Positions 16,962-23,894 of a DNA stretch of 64,000 bases are shown here, in pieces. Below the pieces are notes generated by a model. It had not been told where the DNA came from and ran no database searches. It saw nothing but the letters and a program-made list of their open reading frames with translations. A program made the translations under genes and the position numbers. This DNA comes from Actinomycetota bacterium (GTDB lineage: Bacteria > Actinomycetota > Coriobacteriia > Anaerosomatales > JAUXNU01), in assembly GCA_030682655.1 (NCBI GenBank), contig JAUXNU010000187.1:17674-81673 (forward strand). The letters run 5' to 3'. The first letter of the stretch is position 1. Each line of letters starts with the position of its first letter.

Positions 16962-16988
16962 CTCCTTCACTTCTTGTGAATGAAGGAG
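16962..16988. repeat. Inverted repeat upstream of the response regulator
   Basis: CTCCTTCA (16962-16969) and TGAAGGAG (16981-16988) are perfect inverted arms, and inside them TTCAC/GTGAA offers an alternative pairing. It could be an operator or a mRNA hairpin for the minus-strand response regulator gene. Confidence 0.4.
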
Positions 16989-17144
16989 AACTGTAACGCC
17001 AGCATATCACCCGGAGGACACAAACTTGGAACGAGAATCCTCGGTGGACGGCAGATTCTCGATACCCGTGTCCGCAGCTACCGAAGCCGCCTCAACATGG
17101 GCCGTGCATTGCCTGACTCAGCTGCGGCACGAGCCCGGGACAAT

Positions 17145-17984
17145 CTACTCCGTGCTTGGTGGCAGGAACGGTTCATACATCATTCGCGCGCTATTCGCGG
17201 CTACCAACTCCTCCCGGGTGTCACCTGCCGTATGTGTCTCGATCCGCCATAGCTCGTTGTGCCGAACGTGGACGCCAGGCCCCTCGTGAGTCACGCGATG
17301 TCCTCGCTCCTCGATTCGAAACCGATGCCGTATGGGCGCTGGCGCCGTCCACTCTCCGACAAGGTCCGTTTCCGTGAGCCTGATGGACAGCCTATGTCGC
17401 ACCGGCGTGTCGTTCTGAATCTGCAGATCCAGGACCGGCCATGCACAAGTTGCCCCGCTGCCGAACGGTTGAGTGCGCCCCACGTCCGGAAACACATCGT
17501 AGCTATGCTTCCAGCGTTCAACGACCGACAGTGGTGTGTGCAACGTCATCCAATACAGCAGATTGGTCATCTGGCACAGCCCGCCGCCAACGCCAACAGC
17601 GATACGTCCGTGTTTGAGAACCATGCCGTCCACGAACCCACGGCGGCGAGAGGGTTTCCCGACCTCCCGCCAGAACGAAAGCCGCATGCCGGGTTCAAGG
17701 ACGATTCCGTCCAGCCGCTCCGCAGCGATGCGCAGGTTCACGACCTTGTTGCGCTGCAGCCGCTCGTCCAGTCCAGACAGCGAACGGTAGAGAGGTGTCG
17801 AGTGCCCTGCGATGATGTACCCACCGGGGTTCGAGCCGCGATGGACGGCGAAGTTGAGTTCGCGGTGACGCCAGTGAATCTCGCGGCGGACGCGACGAAC
17901 CGACGGACCAAGGATAACCCGCGCGACTGCCAGCGCCCCGACCCTCACGTCCACTTGCGAAGCTCCGAATGTCCCTCTGGTCAC
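17145..17984 (-). CDS. VanW family protein
   Basis: 279 residues from GTG 17984, with GGGGGAG just upstream. The VanW domain covers about residues 70-230 with its landmarks: NLRIAAERLDGIVLEPGMRLSFW, then FVDGMVL and the core GGGLCQMTNLLYWM with an invariant Cys. VanW proteins accompany some glycopeptide-resistance clusters and are widespread in Gram-positive envelopes; activity is unknown. No signal peptide is clear. It follows the seven-helix membrane protein gene by 20 bases and is probably in the same operon. Confidence 0.92.
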   Translation of the reverse strand: MTRGTFGASQVDVRVGALAVARVILGPSVRRVRREIHWRHRELNFAVHRGSNPGGYIIAGHSTPLYRSLSGLDERLQRNKVVNLRIAAERLDGIVLEPGMRLSFWREVGKPSRRRGFVDGMVLKHGRIAVGVGGGLCQMTNLLYWMTLHTPLSVVERWKHSYDVFPDVGRTQPFGSGATCAWPVLDLQIQNDTPVRHRLSIRLTETDLVGEWTAPAPIRHRFRIEERGHRVTHEGPGVHVRHNELWRIETHTAGDTREELVAANSARMMYEPFLPPSTE

Positions 17985-18004
17985 GACTCCCCCAGGCGCC
18001 TCGG

Positions 18005-18760
18005 TCAGCCCAAAGCCGGATCCGCGCCCCGCTCACCATCTCTGCGGGCCCTGATCGCCTGCGCGCCCTTCTCAAGCGTGCTCGCCATGAGGAAGCCCGC
18101 GAGCAGGATCGCGCTGGCAACCATCTCGGCAGGATACAGCCCGGCGGTCGTCCCCACACGCGCCATCGAGCCCGCTCCCGCGATGAGCAGCGTGCCCAGG
18201 AATATCAGCACGTTTGCCCATGCGCGGTAGCGATACGCCTTCTTTGGCCAGAACTTGAAGACCGACCAGGCGGACCCGCCGAGCAACAGCAACGATCCAG
18301 GGATGTTGAAGGGCAGCGACATGAGCCGCGGGAACGACCCGCTCGCCCCGAGCGCCGTGCCGCCGACCGTGATGCCGGCGACAAGGTTCTCGGTGACGAG
18401 CTGCGTCGTGAACGTCCCGTAGAGGAAGATCGCCAGACACACCAGGTTGAACGCGAGGTACGCATCGCCCCAGATGCGCTTCTTGGTGATCAGGTACAGC
18501 GTCCCGTTGCCAAGGAACCCGACGAGTGACGCGGCGAGCACGATGTAGACACGATAGACGGTCGCGTTCCACCCGCCGCCGTACTCCGAGACAGCCTCGA
18601 AGACCGCAGCAAGGGCGTAGAACAGGAATCCGATCGCCCACATGAGCTGGTGCGGCTTGCGACGCTTTAGCCACTGCGCGACGAGCAGCGCGACGTACAC
18701 GAACCCGAGCGCCGCCGTCATGGCCGGCCAGATCCAGCTCGACCAGAACTCCGCGTCCAT
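18005..18760 (-). CDS. Seven-helix membrane protein, function unknown
   Basis: 251 residues starting at ATG 18760 (GGGAGA upstream; ATG 18766 is an alternative). About seven evenly spaced hydrophobic helices and a short charged cytosolic tail (STLEKGAQAIRARRDGE). The arrangement resembles stand-alone 7TM sensor modules found at the N-terminus of some histidine kinases, but there is no output domain. It lies between a coiled-coil membrane protein gene and vanW on the same strand, downstream of a degenerate kinase, so a signalling role is possible but unproven. Confidence 0.6.
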   Translation of the reverse strand: MDAEFWSSWIWPAMTAALGFVYVALLVAQWLKRRKPHQLMWAIGFLFYALAAVFEAVSEYGGGWNATVYRVYIVLAASLVGFLGNGTLYLITKKRIWGDAYLAFNLVCLAIFLYGTFTTQLVTENLVAGITVGGTALGASGSFPRLMSLPFNIPGSLLLLGGSAWSVFKFWPKKAYRYRAWANVLIFLGTLLIAGAGSMARVGTTAGLYPAEMVASAILLAGFLMASTLEKGAQAIRARRDGERGADPALG

Positions 18761-18810
18761 GCGCATCTCCCATCGTCGTGCCCGACCGCACCGGCCGGGA
18801 TAGCCTCGGC

Positions 18811-19779
18811 CTAGTCCGTCAATGCCTTGAGGTCGGCGTCTGCCTCAGCAGCCTTGTCCCGTGCGTCGAAGTACTTGTCGGTCGCCTCGCCCGCCATCGA
18901 GTCGTACGTGGTCGCAACGACGTCCGACGGCGGCCCGGGCAGCCTCTTCGCGCGCTCGGCGAGTTTCTTCTCGGCTTCGTTGAACTTGTCGCTGTAGCTG
19001 TTCGCTTCTGCGGTCTTGCCGGCAAGGTACGTGTCGTCAGCCTTGACCGAAAGCGCTATCGAGGCGAGCTTGGAATCGACATAGTCGATGTAGGGCTGCA
19101 TGTCGGCTTCGGGAAGCGCGGCCTGAACGATCTTGAGCTGCGCCTTCGCGGCGCCCAGCTTGTCCTGGGCCTGCTTGCTCAGCTTCTTGGCGTTCTCTAC
19201 AGCATTCTTGTTGAGCTTGTTGTACTGCGCGACGGCGTCATCAGAGAGTTTCTCCGCATCCACGATGAGCGTCCAGGTTTCGGCTGCAGGGCCGACTGCA
19301 CCTGCCGCCTTCACTGTTGCTTTCAGGATCGGCAGCGCGAGTTCGAGCATCTCCATGCGCGCAGACGCCGAGGCCCGAAGTGCCCTGGCGCGTGGCTGGT
19401 TCTCCTCGGCCAGATCGGGAAGCGCCTCATCGATGAGCATGACCGCCCTGTCTAGATCCGCCGCCGCGCCCGGGGCGTCGGTCGCGAGCTGCGAAGCCAG
19501 GCCTCCGCTCGCCGCGTCGATCTCCGAACGCACGACCTCGTCGGTGTCGAGCACGACTTGGTCGGCATTCTCCACCAGCTTCGTCGCCTCGGCCAGCTTG
19601 CTGTCGGCCTCGCCGCGCGCGGTGAGCGTCCGGTACCCTATCATCCCTCCCACGCCAAGGACGACGAGCGCGAGCACGATGAGGCCCCACACCAGCCAGC
19701 GACGGCGACTCCGACGCTTCGGGCGGGGCTGCTCGGCGGGCTGCTGCGGAGCCGCTTCCTGGGTAGTCTCCTCGGTCAT
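18811..19779 (-). CDS. Membrane-anchored Ala-rich coiled-coil protein
   Basis: 322 residues: a Gln/Pro/Arg-rich cytosolic tail, one membrane helix at about residues 29-51 (WLVWGLIVLALVVLGVGGMI), then 270 residues of mostly helical Ala, Lys, Asp and Glu sequence with long amphipathic stretches. The large part should sit outside the cell. I recognise no family. Its ATG overlaps the stop of the PAS/kinase-like gene (ATGA), so the two are translationally coupled and may act together. Confidence 0.65.
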   Translation of the reverse strand: MTEETTQEAAPQQPAEQPRPKRRSRRRWLVWGLIVLALVVLGVGGMIGYRTLTARGEADSKLAEATKLVENADQVVLDTDEVVRSEIDAASGGLASQLATDAPGAAADLDRAVMLIDEALPDLAEENQPRARALRASASARMEMLELALPILKATVKAAGAVGPAAETWTLIVDAEKLSDDAVAQYNKLNKNAVENAKKLSKQAQDKLGAAKAQLKIVQAALPEADMQPYIDYVDSKLASIALSVKADDTYLAGKTAEANSYSDKFNEAEKKLAERAKRLPGPPSDVVATTYDSMAGEATDKYFDARDKAAEADADLKALTD

Positions 19780-21329
19780 GCTGGTCCTCCCTTGTAGTGG
19801 GCAAGCGGCAGACTGATGGTGAATGTGCTGCCGTGTCCCGGCGTGCTTGCTGCGCTCACCGAACCGCCGTGAGCCTCCACGATCATCCTTGTGAGGTAGA
19901 GCCCGATGCCGGCGCCCGGATACTCTCTATTGATGCCCATGTCCGTCCGGTAGAACGGCTCGAAGACGTTCGGCAGTTCGGCGGGCTCGATCCCGATGCC
20001 GACATCGCTCACTTCGATGGTCGCCATGCCGTCGCGCGGGCCGACGGTGACCGCCACATCCCCACCATGAGAGTACTTGACCGCGTTGGACAACAGGTGG
20101 GTGAGGGCTTGCGTCATGCGCCGGCGGTCCAGCGGGAGCGCGCCCAGGCTCGAGTCGAAGTCGATCACGAACCGGCGGGAAGTCGCTCCGTCCTCGAAGT
20201 GTGCTACAAGATCGGCAACCATGCCTGTGAGGTCGACCGGCTCAACTTCGATCTCAAGTCGGTTGTCGTGGAGCTCGGACACGAGCACGAGCTCGTCGAC
20301 GAGCTTAGCCATCGCGCTCGCACGCTCCTCCAGACCCTTGATCGTCCGGGAGCGGCGGATAGGGTCATCCAGGATCTCGGGGCGAGCGAGCAGCTGGGCG
20401 AACCCGGTGAGCGCGGTGAGCGGGCCCTTGAGCTCCTGAGACACAACAGAGACGAAGTCCTCCTTCATGCGGTCCCGGCCGATTCTCTGATCGAGTTGGT
20501 GGGCAAGCGACAGCACCCCGGACGGATTTCCGTCGGCATCGCTCGTTGGAATGATGGTCACCTGCTGGATGAACGTGGATCCATCCCGGCGCAGCGCCAC
20601 CGACTGCCGCGAGACCACTCGGCCCACGGAGGCGATGCTCCTCAAGTCCTGGATCGCACGCAGCCGCATGTCCTCCGGAACGTGAGGCATCGTCCGCCCA
20701 ACGACCTCCGAGAGCGGCCATCCATACAGGTACTCGGCTCCCCCGTTCCACTGCAGCACGTGCCCGTCGAGGTCGATGGCCTTGATCGCCTCCGAGGAGT
20801 GCTCGATCACCCGCTCGAGCAGGCCGTCGGCGCCCTGGAGGCTCGCGACCCTGTGGGCCAGCTGCTCGCACTCTCGAAGTGCCGCTACCGATGAGCCGAC
20901 CTTCGCACCCAAGAAGGCCAGTACCGCGTCGCCGGGTATGCCAGCCTCTTCCGCTAAGATCGCGACTCCCAAGCCGTAGGTGATGCCCTTGGCAGTCCAG
21001 GGGATGACAAGCACGACCGGTCCATCAAAGGGCGGCCTTGCGCCCTCGATCCGGGTCACGACCTGCTGCTCCGCCGCCACGCGAAGTCCCTCGATCTCCC
21101 CGACCACTACGGGTGCGGGTATGCCGCTTCCCATAGGCGCGCTCGCTCGAATCCTCAGCACGACACCGTCGAGAGTGCCCGCGTAGACCCTCGTCGCGGC
21201 CAGGGCATCACGAAGCCCGGTCGCGGTGCGTTCGAGAACGGACGTCTCGGATGCTTGCGCTTCGGCAGCTGTAAGGTTCTGTGCCCTGTTGTCGCCCAAG
21301 TGAGGTTCCTCCACATCCCTGTATATCAT
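19776..21329 (-). CDS. PAS-containing histidine-kinase-like protein lacking the phosphoacceptor histidine
   Basis: 517 residues from ATG 21329 (GGAAAG upstream; an ATG at 21365 has none). Residues 40-165 look GAF-like, 170-280 are a PAS domain, then a dimerisation helix and a HATPase domain. The H-box reads VVSQELKGPLT instead of the usual SHELRTPLT: the codon at 20438-20436 is CAG, so residue 298 is Gln. The ATP site is intact (SNAVKYS N-box, DVGIG, GAGIGLYL). It could still bind ATP or act as a phosphatase or scaffold, but cannot autophosphorylate at the normal position. No membrane helix; no adjacent regulator. The downstream gene overlaps by 4 bases. Confidence 0.88.
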   Translation of the reverse strand: MIYRDVEEPHLGDNRAQNLTAAEAQASETSVLERTATGLRDALAATRVYAGTLDGVVLRIRASAPMGSGIPAPVVVGEIEGLRVAAEQQVVTRIEGARPPFDGPVVLVIPWTAKGITYGLGVAILAEEAGIPGDAVLAFLGAKVGSSVAALRECEQLAHRVASLQGADGLLERVIEHSSEAIKAIDLDGHVLQWNGGAEYLYGWPLSEVVGRTMPHVPEDMRLRAIQDLRSIASVGRVVSRQSVALRRDGSTFIQQVTIIPTSDADGNPSGVLSLAHQLDQRIGRDRMKEDFVSVVSQELKGPLTALTGFAQLLARPEILDDPIRRSRTIKGLEERASAMAKLVDELVLVSELHDNRLEIEVEPVDLTGMVADLVAHFEDGATSRRFVIDFDSSLGALPLDRRRMTQALTHLLSNAVKYSHGGDVAVTVGPRDGMATIEVSDVGIGIEPAELPNVFEPFYRTDMGINREYPGAGIGLYLTRMIVEAHGGSVSAASTPGHGSTFTISLPLAHYKGGPA

Positions 21330-21448
21330 CGCGTCACTTTCCGAGAAACCCGCTTTCCTTGGCATGCAGATTGCTTTCGGTAGCCCTGAGAGCCATGCGA
21401 CCCGCCCTCTCCTCCCCCCTCAGGGGCGGACCCCGCGGGCTCGATTTG

Positions 21449-21478
21449 AACGAGGCGCGTCCCCCCACGCGCCTCGTT
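21449..21478 (+). terminator. Terminator-like hairpin between divergent genes
   Basis: AACGAGGCGCGT (21449-21460) pairs perfectly with ACGCGCCTCGTT (21467-21478) around six C, and the plus strand continues TTCCTTCTGTCC. A 12-bp GC-rich stem with a pyrimidine/T-rich tail looks like an intrinsic terminator, yet no gene ends here on the plus strand: the kinase-like gene leaves leftward and pafB starts at 21556. It could end a short leader or small RNA starting near 21350-21440. Confidence 0.5.
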
Positions 21479-21555
21479 TCCTTCTGTCCGGACTCCTCCT
21501 GGCTCCATTGCGGCATTCACCGCTTATGCGGGACTGGCTCCTCGGCTAGAATCGG

Positions 21556-22551
21556 ATGACGACCCGGACCGGGAGCATGCCCGTGGCAGACGCCGCAGAA
21601 CGACTCGTCAACCTTGCCCTGTACCTCGCTGCCGCACGGGAGCCGGTGAGTGCTGCGCGCGTACGGGCGGACGTCGAGGGCTACCCTGCCGATCAGGACG
21701 CCGAGGCCTTCCTGCGCATGTTCGAACGCGACAAGGACGAGCTGCGCGCAGCGGGCCTGGCAATCCAGGCAGACCCGGAGGGACGGTATCTGCTCGACAC
21801 CGACCAAACGTACTCGGCCGAGGTGGAGCTGTCCGCGGCGGAGTTTGCCGCCGTTCGCGCGGCTGTAGCAGCGCTGGCCGAGGACCCCGGGTTCCCGTTC
21901 GCCGCAGACCTGCGCCTCGCGCTTGCCAAGATCGTGACAGCCGGGGATGCGCCCGGCGCACCTGCGCGCGCACGTCTCGCCGACGAGATGCCGGAGCAGC
22001 AGGGTCGCGTCGTCGCCGACCTGGCAATAGCACTGTCCTCGTCGAAGCGCGTGACCTTCACGTACACGAACTCCCTCGCGCGCACCGCTGCCCGGGAGGT
22101 TGAGCCGCTGGGGCTGTTCGCCCGCGAAGGCCGCTGGTATCTCGTCGCTCGTGATACCGCAGCCGACGATATACGCACGTTCGCCCTCGCGCGCATGGCC
22201 GACGTGAGCGTGAATACGTCGCGCCCCAAGTCCCCGGATTTCGAACGTCCGGCCGATTTCGACGTGAGCTCCTATATACGCCTACCGTTCCAATTCGGCA
22301 CCGATTCTGTCTCTGCCGCCGTACGCTTCGGATCTGACACGGCCTGGCGAGCGCCTGGGCTAGCAGCCGGTCAAGGCAGGCTCGTTCCGCAGCCGGACGG
22401 CTCGGTACTCTGGAGTATCCAGGCTCGCGACGGCCGTCGGCTCCAGCGCTGGGTCGTCGAGAATGGCCCGGGGATCGCACTTGAGGCGCCTGCGTCCCTT
22501 GCCGGGGACGCGCAAGCACGTCTCCGAGAGGTGGCGAGCCTTCATGGCTAG
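21556..22551 (+). CDS. pafB: PafB-like WYL-domain transcription regulator
   Basis: 331 residues: an N-terminal helix-turn-helix region (AAERLVNLALYLAAAREPVSAARVRADV), then a WYL domain at about 155-225 with EVEPLGLFAREGRWYLVARD, and a C-terminal WCX extension. It is paired with a second WYL regulator that starts inside its 3' end, the typical pafB-pafC order of actinobacteria. PafBC is the LexA-independent activator of DNA-damage genes in mycobacteria, with the WYL domain sensing a ligand, probably single-stranded DNA. The proteasome genes that accompany pafBC elsewhere are not seen here. Confidence 0.88.
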   Translation: MTTRTGSMPVADAAERLVNLALYLAAAREPVSAARVRADVEGYPADQDAEAFLRMFERDKDELRAAGLAIQADPEGRYLLDTDQTYSAEVELSAAEFAAVRAAVAALAEDPGFPFAADLRLALAKIVTAGDAPGAPARARLADEMPEQQGRVVADLAIALSSSKRVTFTYTNSLARTAAREVEPLGLFAREGRWYLVARDTAADDIRTFALARMADVSVNTSRPKSPDFERPADFDVSSYIRLPFQFGTDSVSAAVRFGSDTAWRAPGLAAGQGRLVPQPDGSVLWSIQARDGRRLQRWVVENGPGIALEAPASLAGDAQARLREVASLHG

Positions 22552-23494
22552 GGGCTCCTCGGCCGATCGTGCACGCCGTTTGCTCGCGCTCCTGCGCCAT
22601 CTCACCCCCGGCCAGTCGATACCTCTCGCAAGGCTCGCCGCCCTGATCGGCGCCTCTCCGGATGAGATCGCCGACGACATCGAGGTGCTGTCGCTTTGCG
22701 GCGTCGCCCCCTACATGCCCGACGACCTCATCGCGGTCTACGTCGAGGACGGCGAGGCGCACGTGTGGGCCCCGCTGCCGGCGCTCGATCGGGCCGTGCG
22801 ACTCTCCGCGAGCGAGGCGCGGGCCCTCGCCGCGGCTCTCCAGGCCGCCGGTTTCTCTCCCGACGACCCGCTCACCTCCCGGCTTCTGGCCGCCTCATCG
22901 ACCGGCTTCGATGCCGAGGAGCTCGCGCACCTTGTGCGTTCGGCGGTGTCCCAGGGTCAGGGCGGCGTGTACTCCACGCTCGCGCTGGCCGTGGAACGCG
23001 GCGATGTCGTCCGCATCACATACCGCTCGACCGGTTCCGAGACCGAGACGGAGCGAGATATCGAGCCGCTCTCGATGCTCAACGATCGCGGCGCATGGTA
23101 CGTTTCCGCACGTTGCCGCCGTGCCGGCGCCCTGCGCACCTTCCGCCTCGATCGAATCCACACCGCATCGTCCACCGACGAGCACTTCGAGCGACCGCGC
23201 GACGCGAAGGCCTCGTCCTTGGCGTTCGTCCCAGACGGTCTCCCAGTCGCGACCTTGCGCTTCGCGTCCGCCAAGGAGTTCTCCGCCCGCGACTGGCCTG
23301 GCGCCCGCGTGATCGCCGCGGACAGCGACTCCGCGACCGTCGAAGTCCCCTTCGGCGGCACCGCCTGGATCGCGCGGATGGTGGCCGCACGCCTCGGCGC
23401 GGTCGAAGTCCTCGGCCCGCCCGAGATCCGCGCAGCAGTCCGCGAGGTCGCCCTCCACGAAGCCGATGCGCTGGCACTCGCCACCAAGCCCTGA
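22544..23494 (+). CDS. pafC: PafC-like WYL-domain transcription regulator
   Basis: 316 residues from ATG 22544, which overlaps the pafB stop by 8 bases and has GAGAGGTGG upstream. An N-terminal winged helix (RLLALLRHLTPGQSIPLARLAALIGASPDEIADDIEVL) is followed by a WYL domain with DIEPLSMLNDRGAWYVSARCRR and FRLDRI, then WCX. The overlap implies equal synthesis with PafB; the mycobacterial pair acts as a heterodimer. Confidence 0.88.
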   Translation: MARGSSADRARRLLALLRHLTPGQSIPLARLAALIGASPDEIADDIEVLSLCGVAPYMPDDLIAVYVEDGEAHVWAPLPALDRAVRLSASEARALAAALQAAGFSPDDPLTSRLLAASSTGFDAEELAHLVRSAVSQGQGGVYSTLALAVERGDVVRITYRSTGSETETERDIEPLSMLNDRGAWYVSARCRRAGALRTFRLDRIHTASSTDEHFERPRDAKASSLAFVPDGLPVATLRFASAKEFSARDWPGARVIAADSDSATVEVPFGGTAWIARMVAARLGAVEVLGPPEIRAAVREVALHEADALALATKP

Positions 23495-23516
23495 CCCCTG
23501 ACCGCATGGAGGCACA

Positions 23517-23894
23517 ATGCCGCTCGTTCGCATCGACATCATCGGCCCCAAGCCGCCCGAGTATCGCCGTGCCCTGCTCGCAGGCGCGCGCGATGCGGTC
23601 GTCTCGGCACTCGGCGTGCCTTCGCAGCGTGTGACGGTCCGCCTGCTCGAGACACCCGCCGAGGACGTGTACCTGCACGAATGCCGCACGGAGTTCTTCA
23701 CCCATGTCGAGGTGCTTCTATATGAGGGGCGCACTCCCGAGCAGAAGACCGGGCTCGTGGCCGCGCTGCGCGACCACTTCGCCAAGGACCCCGGTATCAA
23801 GCCGTGCGAGGTGGCCGTCGGCTTCTGCGACGCATCGACGGTAGACCTGGACGTGCTTCCCGGCGAGGCCACAGTGCGCCCGTCGATCCACTAG
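23517..23894 (+). CDS. Tautomerase-superfamily protein
   Basis: 125 residues that begin Met-Pro-Leu-Val-Arg-Ile, so removal of Met exposes the N-terminal Pro that is the catalytic base of 4-oxalocrotonate tautomerase and MIF-type enzymes. One beta-alpha-beta unit per half is visible (RRALLAGARDAVVSALGVPSQRVTVRLLE and KTGLVAALRDHF). The length suits a fused two-unit trimeric member. Substrate unknown. It follows pafC by 22 bases and its stop shares CTAG with the convergent helicase gene. Confidence 0.82.
   Translation: MPLVRIDIIGPKPPEYRRALLAGARDAVVSALGVPSQRVTVRLLETPAEDVYLHECRTEFFTHVEVLLYEGRTPEQKTGLVAALRDHFAKDPGIKPCEVAVGFCDASTVDLDVLPGEATVRPSIH

Noticed and set aside
21430..21480. tRNA-like loop (CTCG-TTCAAAT-CGAG on the minus strand)
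   Set aside because: No acceptor stem, D-arm or second consistent arm could be built on either strand.
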